DNA of 64,000 nt from Paramacrobiotus metropolitanus (GCF_019649055.1 NW_026570313.1:124001-188000), one strand, 5' to 3'; positions 44,937 through 57,269 are shown, numbered from the stretch's first letter. The notes: generated from the letters alone by a model not told the origin. Numbers and translations: made by a program.

Positions 44937-47767
44937 TTAAGAAGCATCATTGGGATCCATCTTCTTATAGCAGACAAAAAAGCGCGGCGCCTCATCGGCG
45001 ATACACTCGGAGAACGCGGCGTCGCTGGTGGTGCTGGAGAGGGTCTTGCAGTTGACAATCCACACCAGATCCTTGGCCGTCACCTGGTTGGCGTGCTCGT
45101 CCATGATGCTGTGGATGTAGCGCAGACCGTTCTTGGCTTCGCTGGCCGGTGCGGCGTTGTACACGCGGCAATAATTCCGGGCTTCCACAAACTGCGACGC
45201 CCTGTTGTCAACCAAAGACAGTCGGTTTTATTTATGTATTAACCGACATAGTTTCTTAGATTTCTTAGGTTTCTTAGACACTTGCCTCTTCTTGGCGATG
45301 AAGGAGAAATAGTAGCACTTTTTCTCGCCTAATTTCAGCCAGCCAGGCTCCTCGGTGGGACATCTGTCTGGATAGATACTTATATATATCACGTGACAGA
45401 AATGTTAAATATTTTGTTTTTTATTCGACAATCACCCGATAATATTTTTTTCTTCGACATTTGGGTGTGAAACATTTTGAATTAAGTGATTTTTTACTGA
45501 AATAAATTTAAACTTGAAAAACATCTGCCGTCTGAAAAGAAAAATGTGCGGAAAACAAATTTATTCGCTTGCAACCTGAAACCGTCACACAAACGTAATA
45601 TTTATACTCACCTTTAGAAGATTTCTGTACGAAGAATAGCCATGTACTTTCCATTAAATAATATTAATTTATTATATAACAATTTGTCAAATTATTGTCT
45701 TACAAAAATTAGTAAAAATATTTTTCTCAAATTTTGGATATCATTAATTTAATATACGTAAGTCATTTCAAAAACGCCCGCAGTTATTTGATGTACGAGT
45801 ATATTCTAATATATCGACATATGTAGCCGAAAAAACATAATTCTCGCTTACTGTCCATTTTCGGGTAGGCCAGTTTCATCTTGAGCAGATCGACACGGCT
45901 CATGCCGTCGCGCTGGCCCATGATCTCCGGGACAACGCCGGGCGGCAGTTTGCCAGGGCGCGGCTGGATGGTGAAGACCTTGGGATCCTTGGCGAAATCG
46001 AACTTGCCATAGTGCAGGATGGAGCCGAAGTCGTACGGCTCACCAAAGGCCGTTATCTCCTGGGCGCTGTACTTTTGAAACTGCGGTACATTCTCTATAA
46101 AACAAACCGGCGGCCGTCGTTCCCACGGTCTGTACTGGTGGGAATTCGTGGCGCTGTGGTCACTTACCGGGCGCGATGTTGCTCCAGTTGATCTCCACAT
46201 AATCATCTCTATCAACACGACATTTTTAGCTCGGTAAAATAAATTTCAATCACCTACACACCTGTCAGTGCGCGATTGTTCATGGTAAAAACCTAAAAGT
46301 AGCAAAAAGTACAAATACTTTTTCGGTGTGTGGAAAATTTAAAAGTGCAGTGCTCACCCATCAAATGCATCAGTTCGTGATGAATAATTCCTTCGCCTTT
46401 GCACCCTATTATATGCAACAAAGTTTTATAATAATTTTTATTCCCGTTGCGATAAATGGAAATTGTACCGGGGATCTGGAGACTCAATTGCTGTCGTCCG
46501 CCCTGCCTGCCGGTAAACGACTGGCATCTACAAAACATAAGATAACATTTTCTGCATAGGAAAAGCTGCATTATCAGTCCCTTTAGCGCGCGGCTACTTA
46601 AACAACGACAGCTGATGGAAGTCCGCGGTTGCCTTTCAAGCATTTCTTATTCAAATGGCAATAAAATTCGGTTAGGTGCGCGTTCGGCATACGCACCCGA
46701 CTCCCGGTCCGATGTAAACATAATCCCCCTCTGTAGTCCGCTCCACGAACTGGATCCCAGTTTTGGCCGTGAAGGTCTCCAGTGCCTTCCTGATAGCGCT
46801 GCCATCCAGCGGACCTGCGGCCGACCTACGCACGTTAGCGTTACCATTCGCCGGCGGTGTGCAGTGGAACGACCGGACACTTACGGAAATAGGGCGACAC
46901 CTTGATGGGAACGACGCCCTTGGGCCACTTCTTCGCCTCGTCCGTGATGAAGTTCTTACTCTGCTGCTTCTAAACCACGGACCGCGGATTAACCGAACGT
47001 ACGTGATCAAATTAACCGATCACGTGATCAAATGTTGCAAATTTATTTACGAGGGTGTCGGTGCTCTCCATCATGCCGGGATCGTAGCCGAGGATGTCAC
47101 CTTCGAAGCTGCCGGCGGCGGTCAAGACTTTATCCGGTGGCACTGTAAAACCAGCACAGTGTATAATCGCTAATCGCAGCGAAATTCGCGGAAACCGGCG
47201 TAGTTGCGGGACATTTGGCCGCGGGACAATTCGTCGTCTGACACTGATCGGCTGGAAATTTGTTTTCATGGACAGTTCATTTTTGTGGCCAATGGTCATA
47301 TCACGACTCATGTAAGTTTTCGTAGCCATAAACCTTCCCCGAAATTTCCGCCTCTCAAAAGTCGGGCGAAGAAAATATCACGTAAACAAAACTGTAGCGC
47401 AACGAGGTGTTCCAAATAAATTGTCGTTTTGACGTAACAAGTGGGGTAGAAATGTCCCGCGACCACGGCTGCAACCTACACTGTGCCGTTCCGATAAAGT
47501 GGAACTCCGGGTCGACCACGGTAGGTACCGAGGGAGCGCTGGAAGCCCCGTCCTTGCACTCCGGGAACGTCCCTTCCGGGACCAACTTACACCACTCCAT
47601 GTCCGCATTCTTAAACTCAGTGTCTGCAATCAGACAATCTTTCCACGTTTAAAACAGTCATTAATAATAACCCCTTTCTTCATACCGATGTCTCTGTCGG
47701 CTACCAATAACACTGCTAATATTCCAATAATCAGGGAAGGGTAAATAAACACGATTCTTGGCAGCAT
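44937..47767 (-). CDS. Secreted astacin metalloprotease with C-type lectin-like domain, copy 4
   Basis: Twelve exons: 47767-47686, 47623-47480, 47142-47051, 46969-46885, 46814-46697, 46527-46469, 46405-46358, 46292-46262, 46208-46168, 46094-45852, 45367-45286, 45201-44937; 429 residues, the shortest copy because its linker is short. Signal peptide MLPRIVFIYPSLIIGILAVL; two-Cys segment WCKLVPEGTFPEC; prodomain SFEGDILGYD; zinc site HELMHLMGFYHEQSR with Glu204 intact; Met-turn SILHY, where Leu260 (CTG at 46017-46015) replaces the usual Met but Tyr262 stays. The six-Cys lectin-like domain runs from RCPTEEPGW to FFVCYKKMDPNDAS. The exon 11 donor is AGgcaagt, a GC-type site where the paralogs have GT. 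Probably active, perhaps with altered active-site support. Confidence 0.88.
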
Positions 47768-48516
47768 TTTCCACGGTCACGGGGCACGGAAAGACGCGCG
47801 ACAGCGCAGCACGTCGCACAAACAGGGTCCACAATCTTGGCGCTGTGGCGGTCCAGTGCAAGTGAATGTATAAGGCAGTCCATGTTGACGAGGCTGGCTG
47901 CGGCAGCTGGCTTTGGAAGTGCTACACTGCGTGACTGTTTTCGCCTAAGGTAGTGCAGCTACAACTGCACGGCCCGGTGTTTGCGGAAAACTCTGCAGGA
48001 TTAACGACATTCCTGCAATTAATCAATTAATCACCGGTGCATAATTGCCTAAGGGTGGAATATTACGCAGACATAATTACGTGTACAATACATTACGGTG
48101 CTTATACCCAGTTTTCGTTCATTTAAATGCCGGCGTACGGGTATCGGTTGATACTTGACAGTTGACACTGCTCATCAGAGTGATCAGACGATGCGTGCAC
48201 AACTTGGACTGGTTTTCACTAATTTATTCCTAATGTTTGGAAGTTATGGTTTTGTGGCGAAAATCAAAAAGAAAAGAATGGGCATTCTCGAAAACGGTCA
48301 AGACAAAAACTCGCTTTACTCTGCCATTCCGAGCGGTTACAATTGCGTCAAGCACCGGAAGTCCCTGAATTTTCTTTCTTTTGAAATTTTCGGCTTAGAG
48401 AATTGTCGTGAAATATACGAGTATTATTATGTTAGGCAGATTTTTATACGAGCGCGGGCTGTTCACAAGGAAATCGCTCATGAGCCAGGGGTACTGGAAC
48501 GATTCTATGCGCCTCC
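47768..48516. other. Upstream region of astacin 4
   Basis: It should hold the astacin 4 promoter (minus strand). An open plus-strand frame of about 120 codons (48155-48526) has no recognisable similarity and runs into the neighbouring repeat, so I do not call it a gene. Confidence 0.4.
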
Positions 48517-49352
48517 CGCACTTTGAGGTTTTGATTCCGTAACTTTCACAATATGAATTCGCGTGCCGGACACCAGAGGTATGGTATTCTCTACATTGTA
48601 CATGTACACATTCGAAAACTTGATAACTATTAATTAATCTCGTATACAAGCCTGTATAAAAACAATGACTATCACGTAATCAATTTTTGAAGATATTTTC
48701 GTGTGGAAGAACGCAAGGAAACCCTGTCTCTGGTTCTCGCCTTCTCGGTATACGCAGATTCATAGGTCTTTATCACGCCTGCTTCGGTTGCCATATCGCA
48801 CACCAGTCGCCGGTATGGTCGGCAGCGTCTTCCACTGAGCGCGACAAGCTAGTCGGGCTACAACGTAAAGCTCTGAAAACCATCACTGATAACAAGATGC
48901 CGGTTACTCCGGAACTGTATCAGACTTTGGGTATTCCTCAGATGTTCAACCGATGGCGTCAGAGCGATGCGGTGTGGTTGTTCAAGTTCTGGAACAAAGG
49001 CCAATTCCCACTTCCGGCCTACCTCCTGGACATGATCCAAGTAAAAGATAACACCACGCGCTACAACTTGCGGAAGCCGGCCCGGATTGATGTTGCGCGG
49101 GCAAAGAAAGTTATCGGAGGGTGGACTATGAAAATGCGACTACAGCGTCTTCTTGATAAAATTCTCGAAGCCAGTTCTGTACCTTTCAAATTTCTACTCA
49201 GATCTGATAATCTCTCCTAAATGTTTTTGTTAGCAGAAAATTGGTTTTGTTCGACCAGTCTTGAAGTCCCTTCGGGGTTGTCTGCTCTTGTGCCGTAATA
49301 ATAATAATAATAATAATAATTGTGAAATCGTCCGGAACGCGAAAAACGTCGA
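48517..49352. mobile_element. MITE-like element, copy 3, split by a LINE insertion
   Basis: The left arm at 48517-48600 (cacaatatgaattcgcgtgc, cggacaccagaggtatg) matches copies 1 and 2. The inner right arm continues to about 48762 (ccctgtctctggttctcgcc, tacgcagattcat). The outer right arm resumes after the LINE at about 49319 (ttgtgaaatcgtccgg, aaaacgtcgaag), matching the end of copy 1. The LINE therefore entered the right arm of this element. Confidence 0.6.
48763..49318 (+). mobile_element. 5'-truncated non-LTR retrotransposon (LINE) 3' end with TAA-repeat tail
   Basis: The plus strand is open to a TAA at 49220 and encodes the region that follows the fingers-palm in LINE reverse transcriptases: LYHACFGCHIAHQSPVW, KLVGLQRKALKTIT, LGIPQMFNRWRQSDAVWLFK, then TTRYNLRKPAR. 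A short 3' UTR follows and ends in (TAA)n at about 49298-49318, the kind of tail seen in I/Jockey-like clades. The catalytic reverse transcriptase domain and ORF1 are absent, typical of truncation during target-primed integration. Clade assignment is uncertain. Confidence 0.75.
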
Positions 49353-52019
49353 AGTGTACTCGTACATATACCTACTTTGCACAGCTGATTGGGCCATGGT
49401 TATTCTCTTGTTTCTTTTTCCCATGTTTTCTTTCTTGCTGACACCGGCGAGAAGAAGCTTAATTAACCCGTTCCCAGACTGCATCGATATAAGTACATAA
49501 TTAATAATGCAAAATGAAAGGTAGGTACTCTGTACATGGAATGTAATGTACTGTATGTAGAATGAACGTTAGTGCTGCAAGTATTTACGATCGTTAGTAA
49601 GAAATGTACATGTGTAACGGCAGATGTACAAGTATGAAGTAGTAGTGACAAAGATCTGCTTAGTTTGAATCTTATCAACTTTAAACGAAGCCAAATGAAC
49701 AGCTTGACCGGCGGACTTCTCAACATCACCATAATTAAAATCAGACGCCCGGTACACGCAGCGATGCGATACACCATAGCCCATAGCCCATTGTCCGCCT
49801 CCACACACAACAACCAGGAGCTAACAATGGCGTTATTCATGGGTGGCTGCCACTGGCTGGTGAAATATCACGGCGGAATGGCCACAGTTGACTTGCGCAC
49901 TAAGCAGATGATCCCAGCGTAAATAATAATAAATGGTCGAAAGGGGCTGGGAGCGTTTCTGCTCGGCCGGATAGTTGCTGTCCTTGCTGCCAGTGCGGAT
50001 TACACAGATGGCTGATCCGATTGGGCCACGTTCATTAATTAAATCCACATTTTAAATTAACCGGAAGCGGACCACGACATGTGGCCGGTGATAGGCGATA
50101 GGGAAGTCGCCATCTGCGTGGGAAGAGAAGCTTTTATCAGACTTCCCTGTAAGCCGGCACGTGTGCGGTCTTATCGATGTTTTTGCTGTGTACTGAACAA
50201 TTATCGGGTTGTCCATCGTATTAAATTGTAATCTGAAGCGGGTTTTGCTGGTCTTCGTTAAGTTCAGCGCTACGAATATTTCACCAGCCATTTCCATAAA
50301 AATCCGAAAATAATGCAGGAAAATTTGAAATCTGCAGTTCAAGTATCAGAAATACACGCACGGAAAAAGTATGTAAAAAATAAGAGTTTTTTTAAATATT
50401 AAATTCTATTTTTAAGCAAAAGGTTGAAAATTAATAAAATTCTTCTTTATTAGTTTTTTTTTAAATCTTTCTTTGTTATCGTTTTTAATTTATTTTTAAA
50501 ATTGTGCAGTCATCGCTTTAAATGCGCTATTCTCTTTTTTTAATAGGAAATTCCTTTTTAAATCTCTTTTCAAATAATTTTCTGTGTTGGACTTATCCCT
50601 CTTTAAATTTTTTGAAATACAGTTAGTTTTGATTAGAAATTCTGTTTTCAACAGATCTCTCTCTTGACATGACGTGTTCTGGATAATTTGCCGGCTGGAG
50701 CCGTTGCCCGCAATATATGCACAAATAACTGTTATGACAGTGACAAGTGGTGATTGTTTCCCTAGCGCAAAGTACACTCCACCAGTCCAAGGCGATTAAT
50801 TAACATGCACATTAGCAGTCAGTTGATCCGCGCTCATTAATGCCGGCACGTGGTGCACGTGTATTCAGGTCAAACAAAACAGCGGCCAGTCTGCTGCGGA
50901 TTATACAGAGACCGGGACTGCAGTCGGCAGATGTCGTTTTAACGCGGCTAATGGATGCAGTCCGCCGAGTGTCCACTCAAGTGCAGCATGTGCTGGTTAC
51001 GCAACGCGCTTTAGCGGCTTTAGCCACTGTCTGTCTGCCTCTCCATCAGACGGCGCAGTTTTTACGACGGGCTTTTATGGAGCGACGCAAGTTCAGCGCA
51101 TGTGCCCGGTATTTGCATTCTTTTTACTGTAGTTTAATGGCTTTATGAGATTTTTGCGGGGACACCATTTTGTCTGCGCCCATTAATAAAAAGAATGTCA
51201 ACAACCACAATTTTATGGACATGCGCATACATTGTCTCGTGCAGCGCCATAAAATGGTCGCCATCATTTTGCCTGATGGCTTGTTTGGCTCTCGCCGTCG
51301 GAACTATACATTCGGGGATATTAAAGCACAAATAGGAAGCTTTAAAGTGCAAAGCGCATCACGATGCAATCAGCGGTGCTTAACTCTATTTTGACCAGGC
51401 TTGGATTGTGCCCAGTGATCCGTTATCGTCGTCTTTCCTGGTTCAAGCAAATTAACTGCAGGTGTTTGGCTCCCAGTCTGCACTCTGCACAGTCTGTGTA
51501 TAGGAATAGGACAATCACATCAAGATGAAAAGAGATGCTTGTCTTAAGATTATCGCCAGGCTGAATAAGGATTTTAAAGATGGATCGATAGCCCATATCG
51601 ACCATCTGGCCTGCATTCTGACACAGCAGCGACGAGTAGCCTGTGGTCATTAGCAGCGTCCACACCAGAGCGACAGCTGATCAATGCACGCCACATGCTC
51701 GAGCTTTATAAATAGAAATCGGACATGAAGGCGCTCGATTAACACACTCATATCGCCACGGGGAAGCGGCAGACGGGAGACGGCCAGAATTAAGAAAGCC
51801 TTATCAAAGTTCCGTCTGTGTCGGTTGACCAGTCTGACGCTCAGTGAAACAGACAGTCTCTGTCTGACCAGATTGACGTCTCAGTACTGAGACGTCAGAC
51901 TGGTCAGACAGACGCTGTCGCTGCACTAGTGAAGCGAAAGGGAGACAGACAGACTCTGTCTGGCCAGTAACAGTTTAACTCACATAGCGCTTGTCTGACC
52001 AGGCTGACGCTCCGAGTTA
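49353..52019. other. Gene-poor region, with a TATA-like motif and palindromic repeats at its right end
   Basis: AT-rich DNA with scattered short frames on both strands, none convincing (for example about 50840-51148 on plus). TTTATAAATAG near 51704 resembles a core promoter, but no exon can be tied to it. 51820-52010 contains repeated gtctgaccagtctgacgct-like units. Confidence 0.4.
51860..51911. repeat. 52-bp near-perfect palindrome
   Basis: Two 26-bp arms differ at two positions; the inner 22 bp (gacgtctcagt/actgagacgtc) are perfect. It lies among dispersed copies of gtctgaccagtctgacgct, also found at about 51985 and 52866-52915. Confidence 0.85.
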
Positions 52020-52248
52020 GGGGCATCCATAAATTACGTACGCAGAAAACCACGGTTTTTTCACCCCTCCCTCCCCCTTCGTAGCGGTCCGTCACGTTTT
52101 CTGGACCCCTCCCCCCCGGTTCGCTCAATCGTAATACAAGAGCTGATCGCCCCCTCCCCCCTGGGTTCGCCGGGGCCGTCACAGCTTGTCACATTTTTTG
52201 GACCCGTCCCTCCCTGGTTCGCTGCGTACGTAATTTATGGATCCCCCC
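52020..52248. mobile_element. PIF/Harbinger-like MITE with TTA target duplication
   Basis: About 229 bp with terminal inverted repeats: the left end ggggcatccataaattacgt and the right end in reverse complement, ggggggatccataaattacg. It is flanked by TTA at 52017-52019 and 52249-52251. A TWA target duplication and lack of coding sequence fit a Harbinger-type MITE. The centre is C-rich. Confidence 0.75.
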
Positions 52249-53245
52249 TTAGTCTTTTCGGTTTTTAGTACTGTACTGACACCCTGCACTCGGAGAAAGT
52301 TTTTACTGTGCAGCCACGCGTACGTTGTACGACTGCGTTCACTGCTCGCATACACGGCTTGCAGCTGCATGCAGACTGCCGGCTATTGGCTGAACGCAAT
52401 CGGCTTTAAATCCACCTGTCTACAGTACCGTGCTGCTCATACTGTAGAAAATTTCTCCAAGTGCAGGGTGTCAGTACAGTATTGAAATACACCTCGACAC
52501 ACCTCAACTTTCCATATTCTGACGGTCTTACTACTTTTTATTTTATTTTAGAATGTCATGTTAAAAAAAACTGCGGCCGATTATCAAAACTGATTAAAAC
52601 AAAAATCAGTAAAGAATACAGTCTGACGCTTCGGAACTACTTGAAAATCCTCAAATCAATAGCCTTAAAAAATTAACCGGCAGAAAGAAGGAAGAAATAC
52701 TTTTTGTTATGGATACGGCACAACAGAGAATGCTGAAAAAATAATTGCGATAATAGTAAAGCGAAAATGAATACTGGATAGCGGATAACTGGATTTGTTA
52801 GGATAGCGCAGTTTATATTAAATTTTATAGTATAATTATAAAGTAGCTAGTGAAAAAGACAGACTCTGTCTGACCAGTCTGACGCTGCCTGTACACAGCC
52901 GCTGTCTGACCAGTGTGACGCACAGCCGCACACACAGCCTTACGCCCACTCAGCCAATCAGCGCGCCAAGGCCACGCACGCGCCGCCTCCGCAATAGAAC
53001 GTTCGCGTTCAACCCGTACGTACGTTTCGCTACATCAGCTGACTCATTGCAAGCGTTGCGGATATTTCAAGTGGCACTCGTTACCACGGCAGTCGCCAGC
53101 GAGTTCATGATTAATTTCATGATTCGTCTTGTAAGATCACGCTTTGCAGTAATTTTTTCCTCCTTGATGATACAGCGACGGTTGGATTGTTGTTGCGATG
53201 ATGGTGGTTTCTTTGTCTACGGGTGAATATTGACACTGGGATCTT
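52249..53245. other. Intergenic region right of the MITE
   Basis: AT-rich sequence with another gtctgaccagtctgacgct cluster (52860-52925). No gene was recognised. Confidence 0.4.
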
Positions 53246-53250
53246 GTTGT

Positions 53251-53327
53251 TATAAATAGAGGATTACCCGGTTGACGCGGATCAGCGGCGAGAGCGGTGT
53301 GAGCGAGAAGCGCAGTGTGTGTGTTGG
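53251..53327 (+). promoter_or_regulatory. TATA-type core promoter and possible noncoding first exon
   Basis: TATAAATAG at 53251-53259 is followed about 30 bp later by an ATCAGCG initiator-like site (about 53281) and then by a good donor, GG/gtgagt, at 53328. This fits a short untranslated first exon (about 53281-53327) spliced to the exon at 57270. The link is inference from position and splice signals. Confidence 0.4.
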
Positions 53328-56300
53328 GTGAGTGTGTGATGTTTATGCACTGATTGCTGCAGCGTCTTGTGTAATGCAAATGCCCATCTGAATAGCCGCA
53401 TTATCCGCATCTGTTGACTTGGCCTCCAACAGGCACCGGTCAATAACTCTGCCTGCATTTTTTTCCCCACTTAAAACCATCCGCCCAACTGTTTTTCCCT
53501 GTCTTCGCCTTTTTCTTTGGTTCAAAATTTGATTTTATTTATTTTTCAAAAAATTTAACTGTTGTATTTTCCTCCATTTATTTTGATTTATTTGAAATTA
53601 AAATTTATTAGCTTTGTCAACGCATTCGATTGTCTACAATTTAAATCTATTTTTCTGCAAATTTAATTGCATTCTTCTCCAAACCTTTCCGGCTAAATTA
53701 TGATTTATTAACCATAAGAGCCATTTTGAAAATTTTTTTCTGGTTTTAATGAGTTTTAATTTTTATAAAATTTCATTTTATTTTCTTCTTCAAGAATTTT
53801 TGGCTTAAAATTCCGATTTATTATTTTAAGATTTATTTTCCGTATTTTCGTTTTATATTCAACAATTCTGTCGGCCGGTATGCGCTTTTATCGATTTCCT
53901 TTCGAATTCCGCAGTGATACGGAATTAAATGGAATAAATAATTTTTGTTTATTTTGAATTCCTCCCTAATCGGACAGAGCGCGGCCCCGCCGGCTGATTA
54001 AGGCTAAGCGAATGTTGGGAAAATTTCTGGTTTGGTTACTTTGGTATGTGAGGCGTTATCCCGGCACAATATTGATACAACGATAGCCACGCGTCGTCTT
54101 GAACGTGGTCCGATGTTTTGCTAGTGTCCCAACGCGGGTTGGGAGATGGGAACGATGTTAGTGTTTATTATCAGCGTGAAATGGTGTCGCTTGGAGTGGG
54201 ACGAGAGTGGCTGTTTTCCTGCAGGCGTGACATGCGTGCGCGCCGCACAAGCACCTTTGCGCGGGCCACTTGGCTGCCTCGTCTTTCCAGTGATCGAAAA
54301 TTCACTTAAAAAATTTACCTAAAATTCCCTCTGTGTATTTTTTATAATCTAATTTTATTAAAATTAAAATAGATTTAATATTCAATATCATAGAATTATT
54401 TTAATAAAAATAAGCACGAATATAATTACTAATAAATCATTTTTTTTTAAAACTTAAGTGATTTTTTGCCCATTTGACCAGCGCCCATTTAAGTAAGGCC
54501 CTTATAGTGATGGATTTATTAACACGCCAAGAAATGTATGCAGCACAACAAGCGACCGGTTTTTTTTACGCGACAACGTCGCAACTCGCAGGCGGTTAAT
54601 TGTGATTTATTAGACACAGCGCTGGCGCAGGCATAAACTGCCGAAAGAATTAATTACCGCGTTTTTTATTGCTGTTGCACTCTATCAAAAAATGCCGAAG
54701 ACGGGCATTCACGAAAATATGTCATAAAACCATTTATATCCATTTAACTGCTTCGCAAAAACGAAAAAACAGAATGTATGAATTTAATCAAATAATTTTC
54801 TGAATAATATCAACATACTTCACTAGAATGAATAGAAAATAATGATAAATATTTTCTTAAGCGATATAAAATCATTATAAATGTTAAGTTTAAGGCAAAA
54901 ATAAGAACAGATATTTTTTTATGATTCGGGGAAAACTGAAAAATTATGTTTAATATTTCTTGAATGGTACAGATGCAAAATCTAGCGGAACAAAAATTTA
55001 AAAAATTATTCCTGAAGGATAAATAAATATTTTTTAATGGGAAAAAATAGAAAAATCATAATTTTGAGTGGTTGATTGGAATTGTGGACATGATTCGTGG
55101 GTAAACAAGCGACCGGCATGATCGGACGGCAAAGGACAGGTTGGGCTGCGCAATGTTCAAGGTGCCTCGCGCGGAGCACGGAAAATACACCGCTCGATTA
55201 ATCAACTGCGTCAACGGAACCATACACGGTTCGCGTAAGAATTGCTCACACACAAAAAAACACACACACAGCACTAGTCAGAATAAGAATGGGCAATTAA
55301 GGCATAGCTGGCCATTTTGCCCATTAGTCACGCTAAAGGAATCATGTTTGTTCACACTGCTGCTGTGTTCGCTTCGGCTGCGATCCGACCGGAAACGGCG
55401 CAACACCAAGAATGCCTGTTTTTCCGTTACTGCGCATGATGGGCTTTTATTGAGAAAATGATGGGCAAGCCGGCTGCTGCTGGCGAATAGCGATCGGGAT
55501 GGGAAACGATGTAAACGGGCCACTTTCCATCAAATGCCCATCATTTGCCGGTTGAATTGCCTGCGCGCTTTTATACAAACGGCCACTCTGCAGTAACGGC
55601 TTCTCTTGGCAGATAGCAAATAAACCTATTTTCTCCCCATCTGCCACCACTTGTTTGTACATGGCACTCTTCTATTCGGCTGACAGAATTTCTCCGCATG
55701 AAAAGCAATAAAAAATAGGATTTTCTGCATTTTCTTTCCATTTTTATTTTACGATTTTTCGTGTTTGACATTTTCCCGCATTATTTTTGCATTTTCTTAT
55801 GTTTGTAATTTGTGTGATTAACTGTTCTTATTTTTTGATCAGAAATTTTCTGGTTATAATCTTACAAATATTTTCCCGGATTATTTTCGAAATGTGTTTA
55901 AATTATTTTGGAATTTATGCTTAAATTAAAAATTTAATGCGAGTACATTTTTCTTACATTTATAAGTTTTGCGAACAGCTATTTTTATTTTTTGGTCAGT
56001 AATTTTCTTCAGATTACTCAATTTATTTTTAATAAAATTTTCCCGGATTATTTTTCCAGTTATTTTTTTAATTATAAATTTTTATAATTTATTCTTAAAA
56101 TAAAAATACGCGTAAATTTTCCTAATTTTTTTCTTGAGCGTTATTACATTGCTGTTTAATTGAGCGCGGTTAGAAACGTCAGGGTTAGTTAGTTTTTGCC
56201 TTTTGGAAAGTAGGTCTGTAGTGTGGTTTGGCGAAGTTCACGACGAAACAAAAGAGTTCGATTCGCAAAGTTTTCAAGCGGAAATGTTGCGTTGCCGACT

Positions 56301-57269
56301 GCACTGACTGTTGAGTGGATTTTGCGCGGCACACAGCAGATGCTGCGGCTGATTAGCTCCGTGTGGCACTGTCGCTGCTGCCGGTCGGCATTAGCGCATT
56401 AACGTGCTCTTTAACATGCCGCTAACTGTCCCATTTCCCGCAGCATTATTTTATGATGATTAATCGTGCCGGCCGTTCATAATCAGCAGTGCAGATCATC
56501 CTCAGCGTCTCACCAATCGTCTTCATACCGTTACAAACTGTCGTGTCTATGTCACGCCACATCCTCATTTTTTTCTTCATGTCACCGCTTTGTTTTCTGC
56601 GGTTTTGTTCGATTAAGGGAATCGCTGATTCGCAATTTATTACGCTACGGTGGACAGCCGCGCTATCGATCCAAATTAACAATCGACTTCCGTTGCGCGA
56701 CGGAACCGGCGTTTTTTTTCCGAGATCTTAATCATTTCCGCTCGTTGCCGGCAAAAAATTCCCGGCATTTTCGTACCGCAGATTTAATTATCGGAAAATT
56801 TAAAGTGGCTTCATTCCAGCAATTTTATTGCTCGTTTAATATTTTAGAATAAAGTGTACTAAAATAGTTTTTAATAAAATTTATAATATCACACAACTAG
56901 CAATTTACTATCTGTCCAGTATATCAGCTATTAATTTTAATAATAAATTTTTTTTATTTGCTTACAATAATAATTATACAGAAATAATAATGAAATGTAA
57001 ATTTAATGAAATTGAATTAAAACAAATATATTACAGACTGGGTTTAAATTTTGATTTAATTATTATTGCCAATAGATCGTTGTAATTTATCGAAAAATTT
57101 TGCGAAATTTAATTTCCCTCGGAAAATGCTGTATTTAACGGAATATTAGCTAATAAATCAGCACAATTTACCTTTGAATTTTTGCGGATTTTAATTTCCC
57201 TGGAAAAATGCTGTTTTTAACTGAATATAACCTAATAAATCAGTTTAATTAAATTACAAATTTTTGTAG
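53328..57269. other. Noncoding region, possibly intron 1 of the 57-64 kb gene
   Basis: Very AT-rich with scattered short frames. Nothing resembles the families in this window. If the promoter at 53251 belongs to the next gene, this is its first intron. Confidence 0.35.

Noticed and set aside
48155-48526. Plus-strand open frame of about 120 codons
   Set aside because: No recognisable similarity or splice context, and its end overlaps the MITE-like element.
49290-49320. (TAA)n tract as an independent microsatellite
   Set aside because: It directly follows the LINE 3' UTR and is best read as the LINE tail.
50840-51148. Plus-strand open frame of about 100 codons
   Set aside because: No recognisable family, no conserved pattern and no paralog in the window.
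54118-54309. Plus-strand frame as a possible upstream exon of the 57-kb gene
   Set aside because: No suitable splice sites or similarity found.
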